From positions 62,001 to 126,000 of the forward strand of contig NZ_JAUYQD010000022.1 in NCBI RefSeq assembly GCF_030697375.1: a stretch of 64,000 nt of DNA, in the 5' to 3' direction. This document shows positions 1 to 9,262 of this stretch, piece after piece. Within the stretch, counting starts at the first letter, position 1, and each line of letters opens with the position of its first letter. The notes below the pieces were generated by a model that worked only from the letters and a program-made list of their open reading frames with translations, made no database searches and had not been told where the DNA came from. This DNA comes from Rhodoferax sp. (GTDB lineage: Bacteria > Pseudomonadota > Gammaproteobacteria > Burkholderiales > Burkholderiaceae_C). The position numbers and the translations under genes were made by a program.

Positions 1-145
1 AAACGCCCAGCACAAACAGCAGGGACCACACGGTGCGGTGCATCACCACTTCGAACGCGGGCACATGGGCCACCTGCTTGAAGTAGAGCGGAAACAAGCC
101 CCAGCCGGCGTAGGCCAGGGTGGCGTAAATAATACCTGGATTCAT
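1..145 (-). CDS. rarD: RarD/EamA-family transporter, N-terminal part only
   Basis: The first 48 codons of a membrane protein run off the left edge of the window. The visible protein begins MNPGIIYATLAYAGWGLFPL and continues through YFKQV and MHRTVWS. This matches the start of RarD (chloramphenicol-sensitive protein family, EamA fold), whose first helix carries the WG.PLYFK pattern. One transmembrane helix and the start of a second are visible. The gene reads leftwards, with the glutathione transferase gene ending 13 bases before its start codon. RarD is an inner-membrane drug/metabolite-type transporter of uncertain substrate. The family call is fairly firm; the substrate is unknown. Confidence 0.75.
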   Translation of the reverse strand, partial: MNPGIIYATLAYAGWGLFPLYFKQVAHVPAFEVVMHRTVWSLLFVLGV

Positions 146-158
146 CACTTACCTCGGT

Positions 159-794
159 TCATGTGCGTGCCTGTTGCACCCATTGCTGCACGGTCGGGCG
201 TTGCCATTGCTGGCTGGCATAGGCCTTGAGTTTTGGCGGTACCGCATCCCCGTTCAAGGCCAGGCGGTTGAGCATGAGGGCCAGGTCGGTGTCGGCAATG
301 CACCAGGCACCAAACAGGTGGCTGGCACCGTCGGCCAGCAAGCTGTCGGCTATGCGGAAAAGCTTGTCGGCGGCCTCCAGCCCTTCGGCGCTCAGCGGCG
401 TGGCCGTGGGCTCGATAAACACGACGGCGGTGCTGCGTTCATTGCGGATGGGCATGAGATCGCTGCGCAGCCAGGCTTGAATTTGCCGGGCGCGGGCACG
501 GTCCCGCACATCCGTGGGGTACACCGGCGCGTAGGCGGGCGCGGGAAACTGGTCTTCCAGGTACTCGCTGATGGCACTCGATTCCGACAGGGCAAAGCCC
601 TGGTGGACCAGCGTGGGAACGCGCGCGGTCATGGACTGCTCGCGGTAGGCCGCTTGCTGGTGCTGGCCCGCCTGGAGATCAAGCGTTTCCATGGCAAAGG
701 CAATGCCCTTTTCCCGCAAGGTCACAAACACCGACAGGGCGTAGGGGCTGGAAAAGCGGTGGTCTACGAAAAGGCGTGTCTCATTGCGTTGCAC
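159..794 (-). CDS. glutathione S-transferase family protein (YfcF-like)
   Basis: The 211-residue protein has an N-terminal thioredoxin-like domain (about residues 7-85) and a C-terminal all-helical domain. Visible landmarks are the SPYALSVFVTLREKG segment, the cis-proline VPTLV loop near residue 60, and the ESSAI glutathione-binding loop near residue 71. Length and layout fit the YfcF branch of cytosolic GSTs, which conjugate or reduce substrates with glutathione. The GTG start is chosen because GGAG lies 7-8 bases upstream. The gene is divergent from a LysR regulator, a common arrangement for regulator and target. The true substrate cannot be read from sequence. Confidence 0.8.
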   Translation of the reverse strand: MQRNETRLFVDHRFSSPYALSVFVTLREKGIAFAMETLDLQAGQHQQAAYREQSMTARVPTLVHQGFALSESSAISEYLEDQFPAPAYAPVYPTDVRDRARARQIQAWLRSDLMPIRNERSTAVVFIEPTATPLSAEGLEAADKLFRIADSLLADGASHLFGAWCIADTDLALMLNRLALNGDAVPPKLKAYASQQWQRPTVQQWVQQART

Positions 795-908
795 AGGAAC
801 TCTCCAGATAAAAAATAACTGTTTGAGTTTAAGGAGCGCACCCGGATCAGTAAAACGATATATCTTCGACGTTCTTGCTAAATTGGCTCACATAAAGGCT
901 TGCCCGAC

Positions 909-1823
909 ATGACCACGGATTTGCGTCGATTGCCCAATCTGGCGGCCTTGCGTGCTTTTGAAGCCGCCGCCAGGCACCAAAATTTCTCACGTGCGGCGCA
1001 AGAGGTGCATGTCACCCATGGCGCCATCAGCCACCAGGTGCGCGCGCTGGAGCAGGAGCTGGGCGTGGCCCTGTTCACCCGCAATGGCAAGCGCTTGGCC
1101 ATCACCCCGCAGGGCGAGCGTTTTGCGCAGGTGGTGCGCAACGCTTTGCAGGACATTGTGGGGGCTACCGAGGTGCTGCGCGCCGAAACCCGGCAAAAGC
1201 GCCTGACGGTGTCCTCCATCCCCTCGTTTGCGGCACGCTGGTTGGCACCGCGCCTGGGCCGCTTCATCGACTTGCACCCCGACACCGAACTGGTGCTGCA
1301 GTCCAGTGGCCAGTTGCACGACTTGGCGCACGACTCCATCGACGTGGGTATCCGCTTTGGCACCGGCCATTACCCGGGGTTGGCGGTGGAGAAATTGATG
1401 GGGGATGTGTACTACCCGGTGGCGAGCCCCAACTACAACGGGGCCTGTTTGCCGACCTCGGTGCAACAACTCCAGCCCGAGCAGTTGCTGCGCTCCGACG
1501 AGCCCTGGCTGCCCTGGTTCCAGGCGGCGGGCCTGCCCTTTCCGGAGCCCACCGGGGGCGTGCGGTTTCAGGACTTGTCGCTCTTGATTCGCTCAGCGAT
1601 GGACGGTGACGGCATTGCGCTGGTGCGCCACGTGGTCGCCACCCAGGAAATCGCGGCGGGCGAATTGGTGCGCCTGTTTGATGTGGCGGTCAAATGCCCG
1701 AGCAACTACTACCTGGCCTGCCCGCCAGAGGCGCTGCGCAAACCGCAGGTGCAGGCCTTTCGGGACTGGCTGCTGGCCGAGGTGGCCAAGTTCAGGGAGC
1801 TCGCGGGGGAGTTTGTTGCGTAG
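909..1823 (+). CDS. LysR-family transcriptional regulator, GcvA-like
   Basis: The 304-residue protein has a winged helix-turn-helix at about residues 8-66 (LAALRAFEAAARHQNFSRAA, then HVTHGAISHQVRALE) and a periplasmic-binding-like effector domain behind it. The opening is typical of GcvA-type LysR proteins. An in-frame TTG lies nine bases upstream, but ATG at 909 is preferred because AAGG sits about ten bases before it and the TTG would leave no ribosome-site spacing. It is divergent from the glutathione transferase gene across 114 bases, so it may control that gene. The effector is unknown. Confidence 0.82.
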   Translation: MTTDLRRLPNLAALRAFEAAARHQNFSRAAQEVHVTHGAISHQVRALEQELGVALFTRNGKRLAITPQGERFAQVVRNALQDIVGATEVLRAETRQKRLTVSSIPSFAARWLAPRLGRFIDLHPDTELVLQSSGQLHDLAHDSIDVGIRFGTGHYPGLAVEKLMGDVYYPVASPNYNGACLPTSVQQLQPEQLLRSDEPWLPWFQAAGLPFPEPTGGVRFQDLSLLIRSAMDGDGIALVRHVVATQEIAAGELVRLFDVAVKCPSNYYLACPPEALRKPQVQAFRDWLLAEVAKFRELAGEFVA

Positions 1824-1852
1824 CCAAGCGCCGCCTGTCTGCGGCACGATTT

Positions 1853-2530
1853 TCAGAATTCGGCTCGGGCAAAACGGTGGGTGCGCAAAATCCACTCCGC
1901 CGCATCTTTCAAGTTGCCAAACGTCTCGGCCGCCAGCGAAAAATCTTGCGTTGCCGAGAACGCATTTTTGACGCCGCAGCAAGCGATACCGGCCGCCGCC
2001 GCGGCGCGAATACCGTGCTCGGTATCCTCCAGCGCGATGCATTCCTCCGCCCGGAGCCCCAGTTTTTCCAGCGCCAGCAGATAGCAGTCCGGCGCCGGCT
2101 TGCTGTTCTGGACATCGTCGCCGGTGACGATGGTGCTGAAGCGCTCCGTCAGCCCATAAGCCTGCAGCGTCGCCTGGATGCCGTCCGGTCCGGCACCGGT
2201 CACCACCGCCAGCTTGGCCCCCTGGCGGTGAAAGGCGTCGATGGCTTGCAGCGCATGTGGCATCAGGGGGAACGCGGTGCGGCCCAGGTACCGGCGCGTG
2301 GCGTCATTTTTTTGTTGCGCCAATGCGGCGGGTGATACATCGAGTGCATGCCGCGCAACCAGCGCCTGCGCGTTGGCCGGGGTCGGTATGCCGGCGTAAT
2401 ACGCTTTGTAGTCACTCTCGGTCAAATCCATCCGGTGCTGTTGCAAAACCTCTTGCCAGATTTTCCAATGCGCGCCCTCGGAATCGACAAGTGTTCCATC
2501 GTGGTCAAACAACACGGCTTTTAACAACAT
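1853..2530 (-). CDS. HAD-superfamily phosphatase (beta-phosphoglucomutase-like, subfamily IA)
   Basis: All HAD motifs are present: DHDGT near residue 9 (nucleophile and acid aspartates), the threonine in VVTGAG, the lysine in SKPAPD, and the acidic pair in ALEDTEHG. A cap domain separates motifs I and II. The 225-residue length fits small-molecule phosphatases and phosphomutases. The ATG at 2530 has GGAG about eight bases upstream. It is the last gene of the minus-strand cluster, 29 bases after glpD, so a glycerol-phosphate or related sugar-phosphate substrate is plausible. That is an inference from context only. Confidence 0.78.
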   Translation of the reverse strand: MLLKAVLFDHDGTLVDSEGAHWKIWQEVLQQHRMDLTESDYKAYYAGIPTPANAQALVARHALDVSPAALAQQKNDATRRYLGRTAFPLMPHALQAIDAFHRQGAKLAVVTGAGPDGIQATLQAYGLTERFSTIVTGDDVQNSKPAPDCYLLALEKLGLRAEECIALEDTEHGIRAAAAAGIACCGVKNAFSATQDFSLAAETFGNLKDAAEWILRTHRFARAEF

Positions 2531-2559
2531 CAATCACTCTCCCGTAAAACATGGAGGGG

Positions 2560-4194
2560 CTATTGAACCAGATCCGCTTGGCTTTCCATTCCGTGGCTTT
2601 TGTTATCGGGCAGGCCCAGGTAGCGCCGGGCCAGTGCGTGGAATGCGGAAATTTGGGGGTCGACACCGGTTTCCTGCTGCAAAATCGCGCCCACTTCCTC
2701 TGCCAGCGCGCCCGCCAGACGCGCATCAAGAAACAGCAGGCGGCTGCGCCGTGCCAGCACATCTTCCACCGTGCGCGCGTATTCGTGGCGCGCGGCAAAG
2801 CGCACCATGGCCTCGCTCAAACCGCCACCCAACTGCCGCTGCGCGCCCGGCAGCGCCAGCACTGCCTGTTGTTCGCTGCCATAGGAATGCAGGCCTGGCG
2901 CATCACTGATCTTGGGGCGACCCGCCAGCGGTCCGTCGGCGCCGACCAGTTTCAAATGGGTGGTGACGCCTGCAGCGACCCGGTCGAGCAAGGCGGCGTC
3001 GAAGCATTTTTCGAGCACGTCTTCGGCCATCGCGCGGTAGGTGGTCCATTTGCCGCCGGTGACCGTGACCAGGCCGCTGCGGCTGACCAGCACGGTGTGC
3101 TCGCGGCTCAGGCCCTTGGTGGCCGCGCCAGGGTTGCCATCGGGTCCCGGCCCGTCCTCGCGTGGTGGCTTGACCAGCGGGCGCAAGCCGACCCAAATGC
3201 TTTTGACATCGGCGCGGGTCGGTGCGCGGCGCAGGTACCGGCCCGATTCGCGCAGGATGAATTCGATTTCTTCCTCGAAGGCCTCGGGCTCGCGCGCCAG
3301 GTCCTGGCGCGGCGTGTCGGTGGTGCCCAGAATGACTTTTCCCAACCAGGGCACGGCAAACAGCACCCGGCCATCGGCCGTTTTGGGCACCAGCAGCGCG
3401 TGGTCGCCGGGCAGGAAGTCACGTTCCACGATGACATGCACGCCCTGGCTGGGCGCGACCATGGGCTGCACCGCACGGCCGGTGGCCGCGCCGTCTTTTT
3501 GCCGGAACGCATCGACCCAGACGCCGGTGGCGTTGATGACGCAGCGTGCGCGAATCGCATAGTGCTGGCCGGTTTCGCGGTCTTTGCAGTTCATCCCCAC
3601 GACCTTGCCGTCTTCGTGGCGCAGGCCGGTGGCGGCGCAGTAGTTGACCAGCAAGGCGCCGCGGGCCGCCGCCGTGCGCGCCAGGGCCAGGGCCAGGCGC
3701 GCATCGTCGAACTGGCCATCCCAGTATTTGACGCCGCCTTTGAGGCCCAGCGGCTGGGCCGTGGGCAGGCAGCGCAGGGTTTGCGCGCGGTCCAGGAATT
3801 CGGTGCGGCCCAGTCCGGCCTTGCCGGCCAGGGCGTCGTACACCTTCAGGCCCGTGCCATAAAACGGCGTTTCCCAGTGCTTGTAGGACGGCATCACAAA
3901 GGGCAGCGGCTGCGCCAGGTGGGGCGCGTTGCGCAGCAGCGTGGTGCGCTCGCGCAGGGCTTCGCGCACCAGCGCGATGTTGCCCTGGGCCAGGTAGCGC
4001 ACACCGCCGTGCACCAGCTTGGTGGCGCGCGAGGACGTGCCTTTGGCAAAGTCGTGCGACTCCACCAGCACCACGCGCAAGCCGCGCGCGGCCGCGTCCA
4101 GCGCCACACCCAGACCGGTGGCGCCGCCGCCGATGATGGCCAGGTCGTAGGTGGTGTGCTGTGCGAGCTGCGAAATGAGTTGCTGTCGGTTCAT
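2560..4194 (-). CDS. glpD: aerobic glycerol-3-phosphate dehydrogenase, FAD-dependent
   Basis: The 544-residue flavoprotein oxidises sn-glycerol 3-phosphate to dihydroxyacetone phosphate and passes electrons to the quinone pool at the inner membrane. The FAD-binding fold opens with AIIGGGATGLG near residue 20. The GTSSRATKLVHGGVRYL block, VINATGVW, and the WVGLRPLVKP/VTVTGGKWTTYR region are diagnostic of GlpD, and the length is as expected. It lies between a PhnE-type permease gene (nine bases upstream) and a HAD phosphatase in one transcription unit. This ties the neighbouring importer to glycerol phosphate rather than to phosphonates. Confidence 0.95.
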   Translation of the reverse strand: MNRQQLISQLAQHTTYDLAIIGGGATGLGVALDAAARGLRVVLVESHDFAKGTSSRATKLVHGGVRYLAQGNIALVREALRERTTLLRNAPHLAQPLPFVMPSYKHWETPFYGTGLKVYDALAGKAGLGRTEFLDRAQTLRCLPTAQPLGLKGGVKYWDGQFDDARLALALARTAAARGALLVNYCAATGLRHEDGKVVGMNCKDRETGQHYAIRARCVINATGVWVDAFRQKDGAATGRAVQPMVAPSQGVHVIVERDFLPGDHALLVPKTADGRVLFAVPWLGKVILGTTDTPRQDLAREPEAFEEEIEFILRESGRYLRRAPTRADVKSIWVGLRPLVKPPREDGPGPDGNPGAATKGLSREHTVLVSRSGLVTVTGGKWTTYRAMAEDVLEKCFDAALLDRVAAGVTTHLKLVGADGPLAGRPKISDAPGLHSYGSEQQAVLALPGAQRQLGGGLSEAMVRFAARHEYARTVEDVLARRSRLLFLDARLAGALAEEVGAILQQETGVDPQISAFHALARRYLGLPDNKSHGMESQADLVQ

Positions 4195-4203
4195 GGAGTG
4201 CCT

Positions 4204-5037
4204 TCAAAGCACGCGCTTGCGCACCTGCGTCACCACCACTTCCGCGACCACGACCACGGCAAACACGGCCAGCAACACCGTGGCGACACGGTCCCACTGG
4301 AACAGGTTCATGGCGGTGTCCAGCACCATGCCGATGCCACCCGCACCCACCAGTCCCAACACGGCAGACTCGCGCACATTGATGTCCCAGCGCAAGAGCA
4401 CGACGGACCAGAACGCCGGTTTGACCTGGGGCCAGTAGCCATAACCGATACGCGCAAACCAGCCGGCCCCGGCCGCCTCCAGTGCTTCGATCGGACCGCG
4501 CGGCGCCTGCTCGATCGCTTCACCGAGCAGTTTGCCGACAAAACCGATGGAACGAAAACCGATGGCCAACGTGCCCGCCAGCGGCCCGGGGCCGAACACC
4601 GCGAGGAACAGCAAGGCCCACACCAGTGAGTTGACCGAGCGCGAGGACACCAGCAGGATGCGTGCGACCAGATTGACCAGGCGGTTGCGGGTCAGGTTGG
4701 TCGCGACCAGCAGGCCCAGGGGCACGGCGAACACCAGCGACAGCAAGGTTCCCAGCGATGCGATGTGCAGCGTCTCCATCAGCGCGGCATGCACGGTTTG
4801 GGGGTAATGCGCAGCGTCGGGCGGCCACATGCGTGACAGCAGATCGCCCATCTGCTCGGGGGCGTCGTACAGGAACTCCGGAATGATCTCGACGTGGCGC
4901 GCCGACTGCACGATGGCCGCGACGATGGCCATCCAGACCATCAGGCGCAGCATCCGTTGCAGCGGCGTGAAACGCTGCCAGATGCGCTGCTGAGTGGGGG
5001 CAAGGCGCGGGAGCGAAGACAAAACAGCCTCAGACAT
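4204..5037 (-). CDS. PhnE-family ABC transporter permease (second copy)
   Basis: The 277-residue integral membrane protein has about six helices and the binding-protein-dependent permease signature near its C-terminal half (EAAGAGWFARIGYGYWPQ, the EAA loop). The RESAVLGLVGAGGIGM segment is typical of PhnE proteins. Its start overlaps the end of the preceding permease gene by eight bases, so the two are probably translated together and form a heterodimeric channel. Long-chain substrate specificity cannot be read. The context suggests a glycerophosphodiester or glycerol-phosphate solute. Confidence 0.85.
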   Translation of the reverse strand: MSEAVLSSLPRLAPTQQRIWQRFTPLQRMLRLMVWMAIVAAIVQSARHVEIIPEFLYDAPEQMGDLLSRMWPPDAAHYPQTVHAALMETLHIASLGTLLSLVFAVPLGLLVATNLTRNRLVNLVARILLVSSRSVNSLVWALLFLAVFGPGPLAGTLAIGFRSIGFVGKLLGEAIEQAPRGPIEALEAAGAGWFARIGYGYWPQVKPAFWSVVLLRWDINVRESAVLGLVGAGGIGMVLDTAMNLFQWDRVATVLLAVFAVVVVAEVVVTQVRKRVL

Positions 5038-5830
5038 GGAACACCTTTTTGAGTTGGTTGGTCAGCAACTCGCCCAGCACGATGATGAGCACGATGGTGG
5101 CCAGGATGGTGCAAACGAAACCGTAGTCAAAGCGCTGGAACGCGGAAAACAGGGCCCCGCCAATGCCGCCCGCGCCGACGATGCCGACCATGGTGGAGTT
5201 GCGCAGATTGGAGTCCAGTTGGTAGGTGGCAAACCCCACAAAGCGCGACAAGACCTGGGGCGCTACGCCAAACAGGATCACGTTGGCGAACGAGGCGCCG
5301 GTGGCACGCACGGCCTCGACCTGCTTGGGGGAGATTTCTTCAATGGCTTCGGCAAACAGCTTGCCGATGAAGCCGATGGAGCCCACCATCAGCGCCAAAA
5401 TGCCGGCCATCGCACCGAAGCCCACGGCCTTGACGAAAAAGATGGCCACGATGACCGGGTGCAAGGAACGGCAGGCGGCCACCACGGCACGCGCCAGCCA
5501 GGTGACGGGTTGCGGCATCAGGTTGCGTGCACCCAACAGGCCCAGCGGCAGACTGATGACGATGCCCAGCACCGAGGCCAGCACCGCCATCTGCATGCTC
5601 TCCACCATGCCGGTCCAGAGGATGTCACCCTTGGTCATGTCGGGCGGAAACATCCGGGCCAACAGATGCGCCCCGCGGTCGAGCCCGCTCACAAAGCGCG
5701 GCCAGGAGAAGTTCAGTTGCGACAGCGCATACACCGTGTAGACCAGCAGGGCCCCGCTGACACCGCGTGCCAGCACACTTGCGCGAAACGGGGTGCTGAT
5801 ACGGCCACTCGACAAGGTTGCGCCGCTCAT
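5030..5830 (-). CDS. PhnE-family ABC transporter permease (first copy)
   Basis: The 266-residue permease is homologous to its downstream neighbour. It has six predicted helices, the EAA-type loop [20 protein letters not shown], and the [14 protein letters not shown] motif. It overlaps the ATPase gene upstream by four bases (ATGA) and the second permease downstream by eight bases. With PhnC-like and PhnD-like proteins it completes a phosphonate/phosphate-ester-type importer. Two separate PhnE genes, rather than one homodimer gene, are a known layout for this transporter family. Confidence 0.85.
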   Translation of the reverse strand: MSGATLSSGRISTPFRASVLARGVSGALLVYTVYALSQLNFSWPRFVSGLDRGAHLLARMFPPDMTKGDILWTGMVESMQMAVLASVLGIVISLPLGLLGARNLMPQPVTWLARAVVAACRSLHPVIVAIFFVKAVGFGAMAGILALMVGSIGFIGKLFAEAIEEISPKQVEAVRATGASFANVILFGVAPQVLSRFVGFATYQLDSNLRNSTMVGIVGAGGIGGALFSAFQRFDYGFVCTILATIVLIIVLGELLTNQLKKVFHV

Positions 5831-6597
5831 GACAGCCAGTCCTCGCCACCGTAGATTTGCTTGAGCTTGGCGTCCGAGAGTCCGGCGGCATCGCCGTCGT
5901 ACACCACTTGCCCGCCCGACATGCCCACCAGCCGGTCGGCGAAACGCCGGGCCAGCTCCACGTCGTGGATATTGACGATCACCGGAATCCCCTGCGCCCG
6001 GCCTTGCTCGCGCAGCAGGGACATGATTTCAACCGAGGTCTTGGGGTCCAGGGACGACGTGGGTTCGTCGGCCAGCAGCACCTGGGGGCGCTGCATCAGG
6101 GCGCGGGCAATGCCCACGCGCTGGCGCTGCCCGCCCGACAGTGCATCGGCGCGCTGGTTGGCGAAGTCACCCAGCCCCACGGTGTCGAGCAAGGCGAATG
6201 CGTTCTGCACGTCTTGTGGCGGGAACTTGCGCCGCCAGGCGTCCCAGGCGCTGACATAGCCGAGCCGGCCGGTCAGCAGGTTTTCCATCACGGTCAGGCG
6301 CTCCACCAGGTTGTATTCCTGGAACACCATGCCGATCTGGCGGCGGCTGGCCCGCAAGGCCCGCCCACGCAGTGTGGACAGGTCGGTGCGCCGGCCTTCC
6401 ACGTTGAGCCAGATCGCGCCCTGGGTCGGGTCAATGAGCCGGTTGATGCAGCGCAGCAGGGTCGATTTGCCCGTGCCCGAGGGGCCAATGATGGCCGTCA
6501 CGCCCGAGCCCCCAATGCGCAGGTTAATACCCTTGAGCACCGGTTGGCCGCGCCGGTATTCCTTGACCAGGCCCTCAATTTCAAGTGCGTGCGCCAT
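5827..6597 (-). CDS. PhnC-family ABC transporter ATPase
   Basis: The 256-residue nucleotide-binding subunit has Walker [10 protein letters not shown] near residue 38, the Q-loop in [12 protein letters not shown], the signature [15 protein letters not shown], and Walker [14 protein letters not shown]. The order and the MVFQEYNL block are typical of PhnC. An open frame continues upstream through the start of phnD, but ATG at 6597 ([10 protein letters not shown]) is right. It begins one base after the phnD stop and at the conserved N-terminus of the family. It energises import through the two PhnE-like permeases. Confidence 0.88.
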   Translation of the reverse strand: MAHALEIEGLVKEYRRGQPVLKGINLRIGGSGVTAIIGPSGTGKSTLLRCINRLIDPTQGAIWLNVEGRRTDLSTLRGRALRASRRQIGMVFQEYNLVERLTVMENLLTGRLGYVSAWDAWRRKFPPQDVQNAFALLDTVGLGDFANQRADALSGGQRQRVGIARALMQRPQVLLADEPTSSLDPKTSVEIMSLLREQGRAQGIPVIVNIHDVELARRFADRLVGMSGGQVVYDGDAAGLSDAKLKQIYGGEDWLS

Positions 6598-6598
6598 G

Positions 6599-7585
6599 TT
6601 ATTTCTTGGCCTTGGCGGCTTCGCGCTCGTAGGCGGCGCGGTTGAACTTCTCGCCCGCGGACTCGGCCACCTCACGCACCAGGGCGTAGTCCTTCTGGTA
6701 GGTGATGGGGTAGAAGCGGTCGGCGCCGTCGAAGGCCTTTTGCATTTCGCCGGTGAAGCGGTAGTCGTAGAAGCACTTGAGCATGCGGTCGCGGAACTTG
6801 GGCTCCAGATCGTGGGCATAGGCAAACGAGGAGGTTGGGAACTTCGCGCTGCGGTAGAGCACGCGGAACTCGTCTTCGCGGACTTCACCGCGGTGCACCA
6901 TGCGCTCGAACACATCCGATGCCACGGCCGCCGCGTCGTAGTCGCCCGAGCGCACGCCCAGCACCGACTGGTCATGTTTGCCCGAGAAAATGACCTTGTA
7001 GTCCTTGTCGGGGGTCAGCCCCTCTTTGGGAAACAGCGCGAGCGGCGCCATATGGCCCGAGTTGGAGGACGGCGAGGTATGGGCCAGCTTCTTGTTCTTG
7101 AGGTCGGTCAGCTTGTGGAATGCGCTTTCCTTTTTCACGATGACCATCAGGTTGTAGCCCTGGTAGTGGTCGGCATAGCCCTTGATGCCGAAGGGCACCG
7201 CCCCGGCAATGTTCACGGCAAACGCGGTCGGTCCCGTGGAAAAACCCGCCACATGCAGGCGACCGGCGCGCATGGCCTCGATCTCGGCCGCATTCGACTG
7301 CACCTGGAAGAACACCACGCGCTTGGCGGTGCATTGCGCCAGGTGTTCGGTGAAGGGTTTGAAGATCTTTTCGTAAACCGCCGGGTCTTCCACCGGGGTG
7401 TAGGTGAAGACCAGGGTGTTGGGCGTCTTTTGTTTGGCGGGGGCGGTGGGGGTGTCGGCCACCAGGTCCTTGTTGGCATCGCAGTATTGGTTGTCGAGGT
7501 CACCGCGGTTCGTGCAGGTGTCCTGCGCCAAGCCAAGCTGGGGAGTAAGCAGGGCCAGGCCGGCCAGGTAGTTGATCAGGCGCAT
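6599..7585 (-). CDS. PhnD-family periplasmic substrate-binding protein
   Basis: The 328-residue exported protein starts [20 protein letters not shown], a signal peptide with cleavage likely after the AQ near residue 21. It then shows the PhnD-type fold: [19 protein letters not shown], then [19 protein letters not shown] and [13 protein letters not shown]. These correspond to the ligand-contact loops that hold a phosphonate or phosphate-ester group in PhnD/PtxB-like proteins. An upstream ATG at 7648 would place the signal peptide in the interior, so 7585 is preferred. It is the first gene of the importer operon, next to a secreted glycerophosphodiesterase. Ligand is probably a glycerophosphate compound (inference). 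Confidence 0.85.
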   Translation of the reverse strand: MRLINYLAGLALLTPQLGLAQDTCTNRGDLDNQYCDANKDLVADTPTAPAKQKTPNTLVFTYTPVEDPAVYEKIFKPFTEHLAQCTAKRVVFFQVQSNAAEIEAMRAGRLHVAGFSTGPTAFAVNIAGAVPFGIKGYADHYQGYNLMVIVKKESAFHKLTDLKNKKLAHTSPSSNSGHMAPLALFPKEGLTPDKDYKVIFSGKHDQSVLGVRSGDYDAAAVASDVFERMVHRGEVREDEFRVLYRSAKFPTSSFAYAHDLEPKFRDRMLKCFYDYRFTGEMQKAFDGADRFYPITYQKDYALVREVAESAGEKFNRAAYEREAAKAKK

Positions 7586-7755
7586 AAAGTTTCTTTCAGT
7601 GTATTTATCTGGATAATTTCTAAACTGTTTGCAGTCCAGAACGTTCAATCATTTTTTTGCGATGCTTTCATCGCGGAGGCACTTAGCCCGCCACGCATCG
7701 CATGGCTTTAGATGGACCATAAGCACAAGTAGACGGGGCGGTTTGGGGTGTATTT

Positions 7756-8985
7756 CTACTTCAAACCCATGCAGTTGGCGTAGTAAGTCACGGTTGCAGG
7801 CCAGTCAGAAAAAATTCCCATGATGCCTACGTCTTTCGCCAAAACATCCAGCGCTTGCAAGATGTCACCTTCACGGTGGATGGCCTGGCTCACGGTTTGG
7901 TAGTACCAGCCGCCCTTGCCTGTTGCCATGACGCCGGAGCGCTCCAGGCTCCAGGTAATGATATTTAGACCCGCTCGTTTGGCGTCCTTGGCGTAGCTTG
8001 ATGCCACCAGCTTGCCGTCCTTGGCAGACAGCAAGGCAAAGATGGGAGGGGCCACAATTTGAATGCCGTCTTTTTTGTAGCTGATGAGCTTCTCCAGATC
8101 GGGCAAGTCCGCAGCCTTGTCTGCGCTATCGAGGAAGACCGCTTGCTTGCCGAATGCAGGCTCATTCTTGACCCAATACAAGATGTCGTTCTTGTTGAAC
8201 GACTGCGCAAAGACCTGGCTCGCGGGCACGTTGGCGGCCTTGTACTCGTCCAGCATTTTTTGCGCGTAGGCCTCTTGGGTAAATCCTTCAAACGGCATGG
8301 TCACCGTAGCGGACTTGAGCTCCGGCGTCATCTTGACTCCGAGTTTTTTGAACAAGGCAATGCTTTCCTGGTGCGTCATCAAAGTGCCGCTGCTTGGACC
8401 GCTGTACAGATCGGTGCGCCAGTTGGCGGTGCCGCCCATGAACTCTTCCACCGTCTTGGCTTTGGGGTTAAAAGCGTCCATCTTGCCGCGCAAGGTTTTG
8501 AATTCGGCCAGCGTGATATCGCTGGCGCGGCATTCGGCAGTGGCGGGGGTGTTTTTCTCAGCGTCGTGAGGCGTAAAGCCTTGGGTGCATTTGGCTGCCA
8601 GGGGCGTGGCGAGAATGTTGGTGGTGGTGTGCAGGTCGTTCTGCGCATGGCGGCAGACCAGCTCTTTGTCTTTGGTAAAAGTCACATCACACTCCACGAT
8701 GCCCGCACCCATGCGGGCGGCAGCCTCGTAAGACTCTTTGGTGTGTTCTGGGAACATCATCGCCGCCCCGCGGTGGCCAATGGAGAACGCCGTTTTTGCA
8801 AAGGGCCCGTTGGAGCAGCTTTGCAGCTTGGTTTTAAGCGGGCTGTCGGCCATCTCGGCCACCAAAAAGTAAGGCCGTGGCCCAAGCTGTATGCTGGTAG
8901 TCGCCTGTGGGCTTTTTGCCAGTGCAGAGGCACTGCACACAAATAGCAAGCCCACGATGGGCAAATAGGTCAATCGGATGCGCAT
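7756..8985 (-). CDS. secreted glycerophosphodiester phosphodiesterase
   Basis: The 409-residue protein has an N-terminal signal peptide ([19 protein letters not shown]) and a GDPD TIM-barrel domain. The catalytic block [12 protein letters not shown] (near residue 72) and the metal-binding VECDVTF motif are intact. A long insertion (about residues 130-215) separates them from the C-terminal barrel strands. It hydrolyses glycerophosphodiesters to glycerol 3-phosphate and an alcohol in the periplasm. The start has AAGGAG seven bases upstream. It stands 170 bases before the PhnD-like gene on the same strand and is divergent from a two-component system. It supplies the substrate for the GlpD pathway. 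Confidence 0.88.
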   Translation of the reverse strand: MRIRLTYLPIVGLLFVCSASALAKSPQATTSIQLGPRPYFLVAEMADSPLKTKLQSCSNGPFAKTAFSIGHRGAAMMFPEHTKESYEAAARMGAGIVECDVTFTKDKELVCRHAQNDLHTTTNILATPLAAKCTQGFTPHDAEKNTPATAECRASDITLAEFKTLRGKMDAFNPKAKTVEEFMGGTANWRTDLYSGPSSGTLMTHQESIALFKKLGVKMTPELKSATVTMPFEGFTQEAYAQKMLDEYKAANVPASQVFAQSFNKNDILYWVKNEPAFGKQAVFLDSADKAADLPDLEKLISYKKDGIQIVAPPIFALLSAKDGKLVASSYAKDAKRAGLNIITWSLERSGVMATGKGGWYYQTVSQAIHREGDILQALDVLAKDVGIMGIFSDWPATVTYYANCMGLK

Positions 8986-9160
8986 GGCTCACTCCTTTGT
9001 TTCTTTAGCTGGCCCATGAAGCATGGGTACTAACCCATTGTTTTTCACGCCGTGTAATAAGGCATGTGAGGTATTCGAGGTATTTGCCGTCATTGATGTC
9101 TCCTATTGAAATTTCGAACAACAGCTTGAATTTAGGCGGTGCCCTGCCTTGCGTCTATCG

Positions 9161-9192
9161 CAAGCTTTCAGTTCGCTTTCCCCAAGCTTTCA
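9161..9192 (+). promoter_or_regulatory. direct repeat CAAGCTTTCA spaced 22 bases, candidate response-regulator site
   Basis: CAAGCTTTCA occurs at 9161-9170 and again at 9183-9192, two helical turns apart on the same face. It lies about 70 bases before the response-regulator start and 175 bases before the glycerophosphodiesterase start on the other strand. OmpR-type regulators typically bind tandem direct repeats spaced by one or two turns. Farther left, ATGGGT-acta-ACCCAT at 9023-9038 forms a small palindrome nearer the phosphodiesterase gene. The function is inferred from position and geometry. Confidence 0.4.
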
Positions 9193-9262
9193 ATCGGCTT
9201 GCGAATCGACTAGTGATTTTCCCGGGGGGTGCCCGCCTGAAATTGGGGCATTCTCTGCACCT

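Noticed and set aside
2551..4629. A 692-codon plus-strand open frame opposite glpD and a permease gene
   Set aside because: It is antisense to clearly recognised proteins, its residues are rich in Arg, Gly, Ala and His, and it has no family features. High GC makes long spurious frames common.
5827..6975. Longer 382-codon version of the PhnC-like ATPase
   Set aside because: The extra N-terminal residues lie inside phnD in another frame and are Ser/Thr/Arg-rich shadow sequence.
7661..7676. Hairpin GCGATG-CTTT-CATCGC in the phnD leader as a terminator
   Set aside because: The T-run lies on the wrong side for the plus strand and is an A-run on the minus strand. It does not fit a rho-independent terminator.
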